Assembly (NCBI GenBank): GCA_947499155.1
Contig: CANMND010000003.1
Location: 248,001 to 312,000 of the forward strand
Length of the DNA: 64,000 bases
DNA from: an uncultured Sphingomonadales bacterium
GTDB lineage: Bacteria > Pseudomonadota > Alphaproteobacteria > Sphingomonadales > Rhodothalassiaceae
Direction: 5' to 3'
In this document: piece by piece, positions 28,128 through 36,568 of the stretch
How positions within the stretch are numbered: position 1 is the first letter of the stretch
How the letters are laid out: each line of letters starts with the position of its first letter
Position numbers and translations under genes: made by a program
Notes under the pieces: generated by a model
What the model saw: the letters and a program-made list of their open reading frames with translations, nothing else
Database searches by the model: none
What the model was told of the DNA's origin: nothing

Positions 28128-28937
28128 ATGCGTTTATTGATCGCTACTGCTACAATTTTTACACTGATTTTCAGTCTGGCCGCCAGCGCATCCGATCGTA
28201 CGGCAATTGACCACGCGGTGAATGAGAATCCCTATCGGACCAATGCTCAAAAAGCCCGGGATGTATATCGGCACCCTACAGAGACCCTCGAGTTTTTCGG
28301 TCTGACTCCTGAAATGACGGTCGCGGAACCCTCCCCAGGCTGGTACACGGAAATCCTCGGCGGTTTGCTCCGTGACAAAGGTACTTATATCGCGCTCAAC
28401 TACGCACCCGACTTTTTCGAAGATGAGGCCCGACGCACATCGCAGGCTGCCTGGCCTGAAGCGTTCCTTAGGGACAAGGGGCCCATGCTGGGTGAACAGG
28501 CTCAAGCAAAGTTTATGTTAACAGAGACAGGGTTTGCTCCAGACAACAGCGTGGACGCGATCCTTGCTTTCCGTGCCTTTCATGGCTGGGTATATAATGG
28601 CGTCATTGAAGACGTATTGGCCGAATTTTATACGGCCCTGAAGCCCGGTGGCGTTCTTGGTATTGTCCAACACCGCGAGAATGAAGACTCTGCCAACACG
28701 CCTTCAGATCGCCGAGGTTATCTGAAGGAAAGCTTTGTTATTGCTGCAGCTGAACGCGCCGGATTCACACTGGCTGAAAAAAACGAAATAAATGCCAATC
28801 CAAAAGATACCAAGGATTATAAAATCGGCGTTTGGGCCCTGCCACCGGTTTTGCGCACGGAAAGCGATGAAGAACGACGGGCGCATCTCGCCATTGGCGA
28901 ATCGGACCGCATGACATTGAAGTTCATCAAGCCATAA
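28128..28937 (+). CDS. Exported methyltransferase-like protein (COG4798 type)
   Basis: A 269-residue protein with a signal peptide (LLIATATIFTLIFSLAASAS). The rest resembles the predicted methyltransferases of COG4798: RDVYRHPTETLEFFGLTPEM, VAEPSPGWYTEILGGLLRDK, AILAFRAFHGWVYNGVIEDV and LKPGGVLGIVQHRE. The usual glycine-rich loop before WYTEIL is reduced to SPGWYTEIL, so S-adenosylmethionine binding is uncertain. ATG 28128 is preceded by GGAG at good spacing. The export signal is usual in this group and its function is unknown. It is a single gene. Confidence 0.82.
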   Translation: MRLLIATATIFTLIFSLAASASDRTAIDHAVNENPYRTNAQKARDVYRHPTETLEFFGLTPEMTVAEPSPGWYTEILGGLLRDKGTYIALNYAPDFFEDEARRTSQAAWPEAFLRDKGPMLGEQAQAKFMLTETGFAPDNSVDAILAFRAFHGWVYNGVIEDVLAEFYTALKPGGVLGIVQHRENEDSANTPSDRRGYLKESFVIAAAERAGFTLAEKNEINANPKDTKDYKIGVWALPPVLRTESDEERRAHLAIGESDRMTLKFIKP

Positions 28938-28954
28938 ATCATCTGGACAGCATA

Positions 28955-28980
28955 CAGTTTTCGCTTAACTGCGGAAACTG
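28955..28980 (+). terminator. Hairpin after methyltransferase-like gene
   Basis: CAGTTTTCGC and GCGGAAACTG form a 10-bp stem with one G-T pair and a 6-base loop, 18 bases after the stop. There is no T-run after it, so it may be only a transcript-end stabilising hairpin. Confidence 0.35.
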
Positions 28981-29167
28981 CCGCCTGGCCATCTATCGCC
29001 TTGTCTTTATTTATGAAATCGATTGCATTATCATAGCCTGACCTTCACAGTCAGCTATGTATAAATTTGCGGGTTGCTTGTAGGGTAGACGTCAGTGACA
29101 TGGCATGATGAGCCAGACATAAAGCACGCAAAGCACTTTAAGACAGATATTGTTGCAAGGGGGACTC

Positions 29168-30658
29168 ATGCCAGACATACACAACCAATCAGGCCTTAAT
29201 GATCGCCCTGTTGATCTTGTCATCTTTGGCGGGACTGGCGATCTTGCCATGCGCATGTTGTTTCCATCACTGTACTTTCTGGAATATGACGGGCACCTGC
29301 CAGACAGCCTTCGAATCATCGCCGCAGCGCGGAAAGACATGACGCGCGATGAGTTTCTTGGCATTCTTGACAAGCGCTTGCAGGGTGTTGTTGGTGCTGG
29401 CTATCTCTGTGAAAACATAAAAACCCACCTGTATGACCGTCTCAGCTATCAGCCCCTTGATGTGGAAAGTGGTACAGGTTTTGAAAGTCTGGCAAAGAAA
29501 CTGCGTCACAAAGACTTGTGCGATATGGTTGCTTATTGCTCCACTGCGCCACGCCTTTATGGGCAGATCTGCGAACTGCTTGAAATTTATGGACTAACAG
29601 GCGACACATGCCGGATCGTACTGGAAAAGCCCATCGGCCATGACCTTCAATCATGCAAGGACGTAAATGACGCTGTGGGAGCGGTTTTTGACGAACAAAG
29701 AATTTATCGCATCGACCATTATCTGGGTAAAGAAACAGTCCAGAACCTCATGGCCTTGCGCTTTGCCAATTCGCTGTTCGAACCCTTATGGGACGCAAAT
29801 GGTATTGAACAGGTGCAGATCACCGTATCGGAGACCATTGGTGTAGAAGACCGCTGGGACTACTATAATGACTATGGAGCGCTTAAAGATATGGTGCAAA
29901 ACCACATCATGCAGCTGCTGTGCCTTGTGGCGATGGAGCCGCCCACGTCCATGGATGCAGATGCAGTGCGGGATGAAAAGCTCAAAGTCCTGCGTGCGCT
30001 AAGGCCCATTCCCTTGTCCGAACTCGCACAGAAAACCGTCGCTGGACAATATACGGCAGGGACTGTTGCTGGAAAAGACGTGCCCGGCTATCTGGATGAA
30101 GGCAAGAAACCTAGCAACACAGAAACATTTGTAGCGCTGCGGGCCGAAATCGATAATTGGCGCTGGGCGGGTGTGCCCTTTTATCTGCGTACGGGTAAAC
30201 GCCTGCCGTACAGGCACAGCCAGATTTTCATCCAGTTCAAGGGCGTGCCACATTCCATTTTCCCGGATGAAAGCAATCTTTCACTTGAGCCAAACAAGCT
30301 GGTGATTCATTTGCAGCCGGAAGAAAACATCAAGCTTTTGATGATGAACAAGGTCCCCGGCCTTGGCCGTGATGCGACGACCCTGCAAGAGGTCTCCCTT
30401 GACCTGTCCATAAGCCCCGAAGCACGATCAAGACGGCGCCCCATCGCCTATGAACGGCTTTTGCTGGACATCCTGGCGGATAGGTCCACGCTTTTTGTCC
30501 GGCGTGATGAAACAGAAGCTGCATGGCAATGGATCGACAATATTGCAAACGGCTGGAGCGCATTGGGGATGAAACCCAGCCCCTATGTTGCCGGGACCTG
30601 GAGCCCGCCCGCCAGTGTCGAATTAACCGAACGATATGGACATGACTGGCATGACTGA
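29168..30658 (+). CDS. zwf: Glucose-6-phosphate 1-dehydrogenase
   Basis: Oxidises glucose 6-phosphate to 6-phosphogluconolactone, the entry to the Entner-Doudoroff pathway encoded by this operon. The 496-residue protein has the dinucleotide motif FGGTGDLAMR and the substrate motif RIDHYLGKE. ATG 29168 is preceded by AAGGGGG, so I prefer it to the in-frame start at 29150. It overlaps pgl by 8 bases. Confidence 0.97.
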   Translation: MPDIHNQSGLNDRPVDLVIFGGTGDLAMRMLFPSLYFLEYDGHLPDSLRIIAAARKDMTRDEFLGILDKRLQGVVGAGYLCENIKTHLYDRLSYQPLDVESGTGFESLAKKLRHKDLCDMVAYCSTAPRLYGQICELLEIYGLTGDTCRIVLEKPIGHDLQSCKDVNDAVGAVFDEQRIYRIDHYLGKETVQNLMALRFANSLFEPLWDANGIEQVQITVSETIGVEDRWDYYNDYGALKDMVQNHIMQLLCLVAMEPPTSMDADAVRDEKLKVLRALRPIPLSELAQKTVAGQYTAGTVAGKDVPGYLDEGKKPSNTETFVALRAEIDNWRWAGVPFYLRTGKRLPYRHSQIFIQFKGVPHSIFPDESNLSLEPNKLVIHLQPEENIKLLMMNKVPGLGRDATTLQEVSLDLSISPEARSRRRPIAYERLLLDILADRSTLFVRRDETEAAWQWIDNIANGWSALGMKPSPYVAGTWSPPASVELTERYGHDWHD

Positions 30659-31364
30659 CCCGTTATTTTCCGAGTACAAAGACGCTGAGACGATGGCTGA
30701 AAGCCTCGCTGCCCGCATTTCCGGTGGCCTTAAAAAAGCAATCGAGCTGCGAGGGCAAGCGGGCCTTATCGTCTCTGGCGGGTCCACACCTCTCGCCCTG
30801 TTCGACTGCCTCGCACAAACAGACATACCCTGGGACAAGGTCACCATTACACTTGCAGACGAGCGTGTGGTCGATGATGTGCACGCTGACAGCAATGCCC
30901 GCCTTGTCCGCAGTCGCCTGTTACAAGCTTATGCCGGAGATGCACATTTCATCAGCCTTCTGGATCACAATCTGCCACCGGATGACAGGCTTGCCGACAC
31001 GCAAAAGCGACTTCGCGCATTTCCATGGCCATCTGTCTTTACTGTTCTTGGCATGGGCAATGACGGACATACTGCATCCCTGTTTCCCGGTGCTGACGAT
31101 CTGGCAAAAGCTCTGGACATGAAGACGCTCGACCGGGCGAGAGTGCTTAGCCCAAGGCCCCTGCCGGTTGAAGCCCCCTATCAGCGCATAACCCTGACGC
31201 TTCCCACACTTCTTGAAAGCAGTCATATTCTCTTGATGATCAAGGGATCAGACAAACGCCATACTTATGAGGCGGCTCTGTCGGGTTCCTCCATAGCCGA
31301 TATGCCAGTGCGGGCGATCCTGCACCAAAATCAGGTGCCCGTTGAAACCCATTGGGCACCATAG
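30651..31364 (+). CDS. pgl: 6-phosphogluconolactonase
   Basis: Hydrolyses the lactone made by Zwf to 6-phosphogluconate. The 237-residue protein (237 counted from ATG 30651) has the glucosamine-6-phosphate isomerase-like fold: VSGGSTPLALF near the N terminus, TLADERVV and GMGNDGHTASLFPGAD. Upstream in-frame ATGs at 30636 and 30642 are possible; all are inside the end of zwf, so translation is coupled. Confidence 0.94.
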   Translation: MTDPLFSEYKDAETMAESLAARISGGLKKAIELRGQAGLIVSGGSTPLALFDCLAQTDIPWDKVTITLADERVVDDVHADSNARLVRSRLLQAYAGDAHFISLLDHNLPPDDRLADTQKRLRAFPWPSVFTVLGMGNDGHTASLFPGADDLAKALDMKTLDRARVLSPRPLPVEAPYQRITLTLPTLLESSHILLMIKGSDKRHTYEAALSGSSIADMPVRAILHQNQVPVETHWAP

Positions 31365-31395
31365 GACGATATATTTAAAGGGGGGTTGGGACGTG

Positions 31396-32004
31396 ATGGG
31401 CGCTCCTGCCAGATACAGCATGTTACTCGCAGCGCTTTATAGCGGTGCAGCTCTCATGATCATTCCCCATAAAAGCCAGGCACAAATCGAATCTCATGAA
31501 CATAATGAAAGCACACCCACAGCCGATAGCCTCTCTCCATTGGAAGAAACCCAATGGCCGATTGTCTATCCACCTTTGGAAGTAGTCATCACCCCCAGGC
31601 ACCTGCGTCCAGATGACGAGGATGACAAGGAAAACATGCCACAACAGCTCATTGAGCTCTCGGATGGTAAATCCGGCAATCTCCTTAATTTCCTCCGCCA
31701 CAAGCGAGAGCACAAGACCGACTGGCAGGCAGACGAGGATTTCAGCGCTGCCATCCGTATCCTGAGACCGGAGCATGATATCATCGAACAGGACGAATAT
31801 TTGGTGGAGCAGACTGATTTTGCCACGATCATGGGGCGCAATTTCCTCGGCCTTGATCTGGGCCAGGTCTATACACATTTCGGCTTTGAGGCAGACGGCA
31901 CCAAGGTACGCCCATCAGGTCACGGCGCCATATCACCAATCAATCCGGTTGCTTGCCTTGAGGGTGGAATATCGTGCCGCGCTTCCCTGACCGGAAAGGA
32001 CTGA
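31396..32004 (+). CDS. Unknown exported protein inside the Entner-Doudoroff operon
   Basis: I do not recognise this 202-residue protein. It starts with a hydrophobic segment (MLLAALYSGAALMIIPHKSQA) that looks like a signal peptide, then an acidic and Pro-rich stretch (PPLEVVITPRHLRPDDEDDKE), and ends with two cysteines in NPVACLEGGISCRASL. No catalytic motif is visible. ATG 31396 or the adjacent GTG 31393 is preceded by AAAGGGGGG. It lies between pgl and edd, only 3 bases before edd, so it must be co-transcribed with them. Why a sugar-catabolic operon would carry an exported protein is unknown. Confidence 0.75.
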   Translation: MGAPARYSMLLAALYSGAALMIIPHKSQAQIESHEHNESTPTADSLSPLEETQWPIVYPPLEVVITPRHLRPDDEDDKENMPQQLIELSDGKSGNLLNFLRHKREHKTDWQADEDFSAAIRILRPEHDIIEQDEYLVEQTDFATIMGRNFLGLDLGQVYTHFGFEADGTKVRPSGHGAISPINPVACLEGGISCRASLTGKD

Positions 32005-32007
32005 GCC

Positions 32008-33822
32008 ATGCTTCATCCCAGTATCAAAAAGGTCACGGACCGAATTCGTGAACGCAGCAAGGACACACGTGCCACCTATCTTGAGCATATAGACGCGGCA
32101 AAACGGCAAGGTCCCAATCGCAGCACGCTGTCATGCGGGAATCTGGCCCATGGTTTTGCGGCATCCGGTGACGACAAGGCGCGTCTCAAGCAAGACACGG
32201 CACCCAATATTGCGATCATATCCGCCTATAATGACATGCTGTCCGCCCATCAGCCCTATCAGCGCTTTCCCAGCCTGATCAAGCTTGCCGCAAGGGAAGC
32301 AGGGGCAACCGCACAGTTTGCAGGCGGCGTTCCCGCCATGTGCGATGGCGTGACCCAGGGCAATCCGGGAATGGAGCTGTCTTTGTTTTCCCGCGATATC
32401 ATTGCACAGGCCACGGCCATTTCGCTTTCACACAACATGTTTGACGGCATTTTGCTGCTGGGTATCTGTGACAAGATCGTACCCGGCCTTTTAATCGGCG
32501 CGCTGAGTTTTGGTCATCTGCCCGCAATTTTTGTACCTGGTGGGCCCATGCCTTCGGGTCTGCCCAATGCGGAGAAAGCCCGGATCCGCGCTCTTTATGC
32601 AGAAGGCAAGATTGATCGTGCAGCCCTGCTTGACGCTGAATCAAAATCCTATCACAGCCCTGGTACCTGCACATTTTATGGTACCGCCAATTCAAACCAG
32701 ATGATGATGGAGATGATGGGCCTGCACCTGCCCGGCTCTGCGTTCATCAATCCCAATACCAAATTACGCGATGCGCTGACCATGGCGGCAACCAGACAGG
32801 TGGCACAGATCACAGCGCTGGGAAATGACTGGCGCCCCCTTGGCCATCTGGTGGACGAACGCGCCATTGTGAATGCCATTGTGGGTCTGGTGGCAACCGG
32901 CGGCTCCACCAACCACAGCATTCATCTCGTCGCCATCGCCCGCGCTGCTGGCATTCATATTGACTGGACGGATTTTTCTGACATTTCAGCCATAGTGCCG
33001 CTCATGACCCGCATTTATCCCAATGGGCTGGCGGATGTGAACCATTTTCATGCAGCGGGTGGCATCGGCTTTCTTATAAGAGAACTGGTATCTGCGGGCC
33101 TGCTCCATGGCGATATCCAGACTGTCCATGGCCTGCCCCTCAGCCAGCATACTCTGGAGCCTATCCTTGATCAGGACCATGTGATCTGGCGACCCGCAGC
33201 GGATAAAAGCGCCGACGAGACTGTCTTGCGGCCTGTCAGCAACCCGTTCGACCAGACGGGCGGCCTGCGTCTTCTCACCGGCAATCTGGGGCGCAGCATC
33301 ATCAAGACGTCTGCTGTTACCCCGTCCCACCATGTGGTAGAGGCCCCGGCACGGGTCTTTCACCATCAGGACGACATGATCGCAGCCTTCAAGGCGGGCG
33401 AGATGGAAAAAGACATGGTGGTGGTGGTCCGCTTTCAGGGACCACGGGCCAATGGCATGCCTGAACTCCACAAGCTCACACCAACTCTTGGTGTCCTGCA
33501 GGATCGCGGGCACAAGGTCGCACTCGTCACCGATGGCCGCATGTCCGGTGCGTCCGGCAAGGTGCCTTGCGCCATTCATCTGACACCTGAAGCGCTGGCT
33601 GATGGCCCCATCGCCCGGATCAGGGATGGCGATATCATCCGCCTTGACGCCACAAAGGGAACCCTTGATGTGAAGCTGTCAGCAGCAGACCTTGCAGCCC
33701 GGATGCCTGATACACCTGACCTCTCTGGCAACCATCACGGCATGGGGCGCGAACTGTTCGGGGCTGCCCGTGCCGCCGTATCTTCGGCAGAAGAAGGCGC
33801 AAGCTTTGCCCTTTGGTCATAA
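32008..33822 (+). CDS. edd: Phosphogluconate dehydratase
   Basis: Dehydrates 6-phosphogluconate to 2-keto-3-deoxy-6-phosphogluconate using an iron-sulfur cluster. The 604-residue length and motifs fit Edd of the IlvD/Edd family: [52 protein letters not shown] and [17 protein letters not shown]. Cysteines for the cluster are present in these segments. It follows the unknown exported gene after 3 bases and precedes eda by 15 bases. Confidence 0.97.
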   Translation: MLHPSIKKVTDRIRERSKDTRATYLEHIDAAKRQGPNRSTLSCGNLAHGFAASGDDKARLKQDTAPNIAIISAYNDMLSAHQPYQRFPSLIKLAAREAGATAQFAGGVPAMCDGVTQGNPGMELSLFSRDIIAQATAISLSHNMFDGILLLGICDKIVPGLLIGALSFGHLPAIFVPGGPMPSGLPNAEKARIRALYAEGKIDRAALLDAESKSYHSPGTCTFYGTANSNQMMMEMMGLHLPGSAFINPNTKLRDALTMAATRQVAQITALGNDWRPLGHLVDERAIVNAIVGLVATGGSTNHSIHLVAIARAAGIHIDWTDFSDISAIVPLMTRIYPNGLADVNHFHAAGGIGFLIRELVSAGLLHGDIQTVHGLPLSQHTLEPILDQDHVIWRPAADKSADETVLRPVSNPFDQTGGLRLLTGNLGRSIIKTSAVTPSHHVVEAPARVFHHQDDMIAAFKAGEMEKDMVVVVRFQGPRANGMPELHKLTPTLGVLQDRGHKVALVTDGRMSGASGKVPCAIHLTPEALADGPIARIRDGDIIRLDATKGTLDVKLSAADLAARMPDTPDLSGNHHGMGRELFGAARAAVSSAEEGASFALWS

Positions 33823-33837
33823 GGAACGCCCGCGCTC

Positions 33838-34470
33838 ATGAATCATCTCAGCATCGATGCCATTATGACGTCCGGGCCTGTGATCCCGGTTCTTGCAATC
33901 AACCAATTGGACCATGCGGTACCCCTTGCAAAAGCGCTGGTTGCGGGCGGCCTGCGTGTTCTGGAGATAACACTTCGCACCGATTGCGCCCTGGCGGCGA
34001 TCACCTGCATCCGGCAGGCTGTGCCTGACGCCATTGTTGGCGCCGGTACTATTCGGACCGCCAGTCATGTCACAAGGGCGGCAGATGCAGGCGCACAATT
34101 CGCCGTTAGTCCCGGCTTTACACCTGACCTGGCCAAGGCTGCCATGTCCCAAACCATTCCGCTTTTACCCGGCGTTGCGACCGCATCTGAGATCATGAAC
34201 GCCCATGACCATGGTTTTACGCATCTGAAGTTCTTCCCCGCTGAAGCATCAGGTGGCGTTACCGCCCTGCAAAGTTTCAAAGGTCCTTTTCCTGACATCC
34301 GTTTTTGTCCAACCGGCGGCATCACCCTCCAGAATGCGCGTGCCTATCTTGCCCTGCCTAACGTTTTATGCGTAGGCGGGAGTTGGGTAGCGCCCCGGTC
34401 TCTGGTAGAAAAAAGCGATTGGAAGGGTATTGAGGCTCTGGCCGCCGCCACACTCGGTATTGGTGGCTAA
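33838..34470 (+). CDS. eda: 2-keto-3-deoxy-6-phosphogluconate aldolase
   Basis: Splits KDPG into pyruvate and glyceraldehyde 3-phosphate, completing the pathway begun by zwf. The 210-residue class I aldolase has the Schiff-base Lys in HLKFFPAE and FCPTGGI at the phosphate site, and VVPV-like opening GPVIPVLAINQLDHAVPLA. It is the last clear member of the operon; the GMC gene follows 66 bases later. Confidence 0.96.
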   Translation: MNHLSIDAIMTSGPVIPVLAINQLDHAVPLAKALVAGGLRVLEITLRTDCALAAITCIRQAVPDAIVGAGTIRTASHVTRAADAGAQFAVSPGFTPDLAKAAMSQTIPLLPGVATASEIMNAHDHGFTHLKFFPAEASGGVTALQSFKGPFPDIRFCPTGGITLQNARAYLALPNVLCVGGSWVAPRSLVEKSDWKGIEALAAATLGIGG

Positions 34471-34535
34471 GGCTCGGTTAAAAAGCGGTCTATACTCTGG
34501 TTCTGAAGATGCGAATAGCAAGGGGCATAGACCGC

Positions 34536-36203
34536 ATGGATGCATTTGATTTTATCATCATTGGCGCCGGATCTGCCGGATCGGTTCTGGCCAACCGTCT
34601 AAGCGCGGACCCCAAAAATACTGTCTTGTTGCTGGAGGCTGGACCCCAGGACAAAAGTCCATTTTTTCACATGCCCCTGGGGTATTCGGTGACGCTGAAA
34701 TCACGGCGGTTTAACTGGCAGTTCTATACCAATCCTGATCCCGGTACCGGCAACAGGCGACATAAATGGCCACGGGGAAAAGCACTTGGCGGGTCATCGT
34801 CCATCAATGCCATGATCTATATGCGCGGCAATCCCGGCGATTATGACGGCTGGCGGCAACAGGGCTGTGTCGGCTGGGGGGCCTCGGACATTTTGCCCTA
34901 TTTCATGCGGTCAGAAGACTATGAGCACGGCCATCTGCCAGGACATGGTGTCGGCGGCCCTTTACCCGTGCGCGAGCCCGCCTATGTCCACCCCATGTCG
35001 CGGGTATTGATGGATAGCTTTGCACATTACGGTCTGGAAGAACGGGCTGACTTCAATACCGGACTCCAGGAAGGCGTGGGTCTGTGCCAGTTCACCATCG
35101 ACAAGGGCCGCCGCATGTCTACGGCGCGTACATTTCTTAAGCTGGCAAAGCATCGTCCCAATCTTGAAATCCGAACGGATGCGCTGGCCCACAGAATCCT
35201 TTTTGACGGGCATCGCGCCAATGGTGTGCGCTATCAAAAACGTGGCCGCATAGTGGATTGCACCGCACGCCGCGAGGTGATCCTTGCAGGTGGCACCATC
35301 AACTCGCCCCATTTGCTTGAGCTTTCAGGTATTGGCGCGGCCAAGCGTTTGAAAACACAAGGTATCGAGCCTCTGGTCGATCTGCCCGGCGTTGGTGAAA
35401 ATCTCCAGGACCATTTCAATGTCGGCATAAGCTGGCAGTTTGTCTCTGGTACACCGTCGATCAACACCATGGCCCGAGGCCTGCCACTTGTACGGTCCCT
35501 GTGGCGTTACTGGACCCACCATGACGGCCTCATGTCCATTGGCCCTGCCCATGTCACCGCCTTTGCCCGTACAAGGCCTGAGTTGCATTGGCCGGATATT
35601 CAATTCCACGCAACGCCCGCCACACTGGACGGCGACGCCTACAGGGACAATCGGCTGGTTTTCCACCCTGAGCCGGGAATCACACTTGGTGTTTGCGTTC
35701 TACGCCCGGACAGTCGCGGATCGGTTCATGCCAAAAGCGCCAATCCCGCGGACCATCCCGCCATCTCTCCCCATTATCTCGACACGCAATCCGATCAGGA
35801 CACCATCGTTCGCGCCCTTCATTTGACGAGAGCAATCATGAAGGGTTCGCCCATGGCTCCCTTTATCGAACGAGAGCGGGAACCCGGCGCAGACTCCGTG
35901 TCCGATGACGATCTGCTGGCCTTTGCCCGAGAAACCGGCGGCACCCTCTTTCACCCAGTGGGGACCTGCGCCATGGGTCGCGCGGACGACCCGAATGCAG
36001 TGCTCACCCCTGACCTTAAAGTGAAAGGCGTAGACGGCCTGAGAGTGGCGGATGCCTCTGTCATGCCGCAGCTTATCTCGGGCAATACCAATGCACCGGC
36101 CATTATGATAGGCGAAAAGGCGGCAGACCTGGTCCTTGGCAATCCGCCGCCCACTCCTGTCGATTGGCCCGCCGGGGTGCATATGGAGATGGCCAAAGGC
36201 TGA
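34536..36203 (+). CDS. GMC-family FAD oxidoreductase
   Basis: A 555-residue flavoprotein of the glucose-methanol-choline family, similar to choline or aliphatic alcohol dehydrogenases. FIIIGAGSAGSVLANRL binds FAD at the N terminus, GGSSSINAMIYMRG is the family signature, and the catalytic His region is HPVGTCAMG. ATG 34536 is preceded by AAGGGGC. Substrate cannot be predicted; it does not have clear choline-specific context here. It may be co-transcribed with eda. Confidence 0.88.
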   Translation: MDAFDFIIIGAGSAGSVLANRLSADPKNTVLLLEAGPQDKSPFFHMPLGYSVTLKSRRFNWQFYTNPDPGTGNRRHKWPRGKALGGSSSINAMIYMRGNPGDYDGWRQQGCVGWGASDILPYFMRSEDYEHGHLPGHGVGGPLPVREPAYVHPMSRVLMDSFAHYGLEERADFNTGLQEGVGLCQFTIDKGRRMSTARTFLKLAKHRPNLEIRTDALAHRILFDGHRANGVRYQKRGRIVDCTARREVILAGGTINSPHLLELSGIGAAKRLKTQGIEPLVDLPGVGENLQDHFNVGISWQFVSGTPSINTMARGLPLVRSLWRYWTHHDGLMSIGPAHVTAFARTRPELHWPDIQFHATPATLDGDAYRDNRLVFHPEPGITLGVCVLRPDSRGSVHAKSANPADHPAISPHYLDTQSDQDTIVRALHLTRAIMKGSPMAPFIEREREPGADSVSDDDLLAFARETGGTLFHPVGTCAMGRADDPNAVLTPDLKVKGVDGLRVADASVMPQLISGNTNAPAIMIGEKAADLVLGNPPPTPVDWPAGVHMEMAKG

Positions 36204-36273
36204 GCACCCTCTTGCCACTTTTTTACGCGCATGATCTAAGATAACCCGCCTGTTCCCGGAAGTGAGACAAGAT

Positions 36274-36519
36274 ATGCGTCGTCCCTCGGTTTCGCAGATT
36301 ATCGGCCTGATTGTTGCCAGCCTGATTGTCGGGTTTTTCCTGAAAGTCGGTGATGTGACGCCATTGGAGTTCTGGCGTGGCTTATGGGAACGGATATCTG
36401 CCATGGCCTTGCTGGCATGGGAGTCGGTTGATTCCCTGATGGTCTACATTCTGATGGGTGCCGCCATCGTCGTCCCGCTTTATGTGATCATCCTGATTGT
36501 TCAAAGAAGACGGCGTTAG
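36274..36519 (+). CDS. Small two-helix membrane protein, DUF6460-like
   Basis: An 81-residue protein with two hydrophobic helices (IIGLIVASLIVGFFLKVGDV and VYILMGAAIVVPLYVIILIV) around a Trp-rich amphipathic segment (WRGLWERISAMALLAWESVD). The pattern resembles DUF6460 proteins of alphaproteobacteria. A GTG at 36262 is an alternative start. Function is unknown. Confidence 0.72.
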   Translation: MRRPSVSQIIGLIVASLIVGFFLKVGDVTPLEFWRGLWERISAMALLAWESVDSLMVYILMGAAIVVPLYVIILIVQRRRR

Positions 36520-36568
36520 AAAACTGGCCTTGAATATCCAGTCTGCGTCCTGGAATCATGACGGGTTT

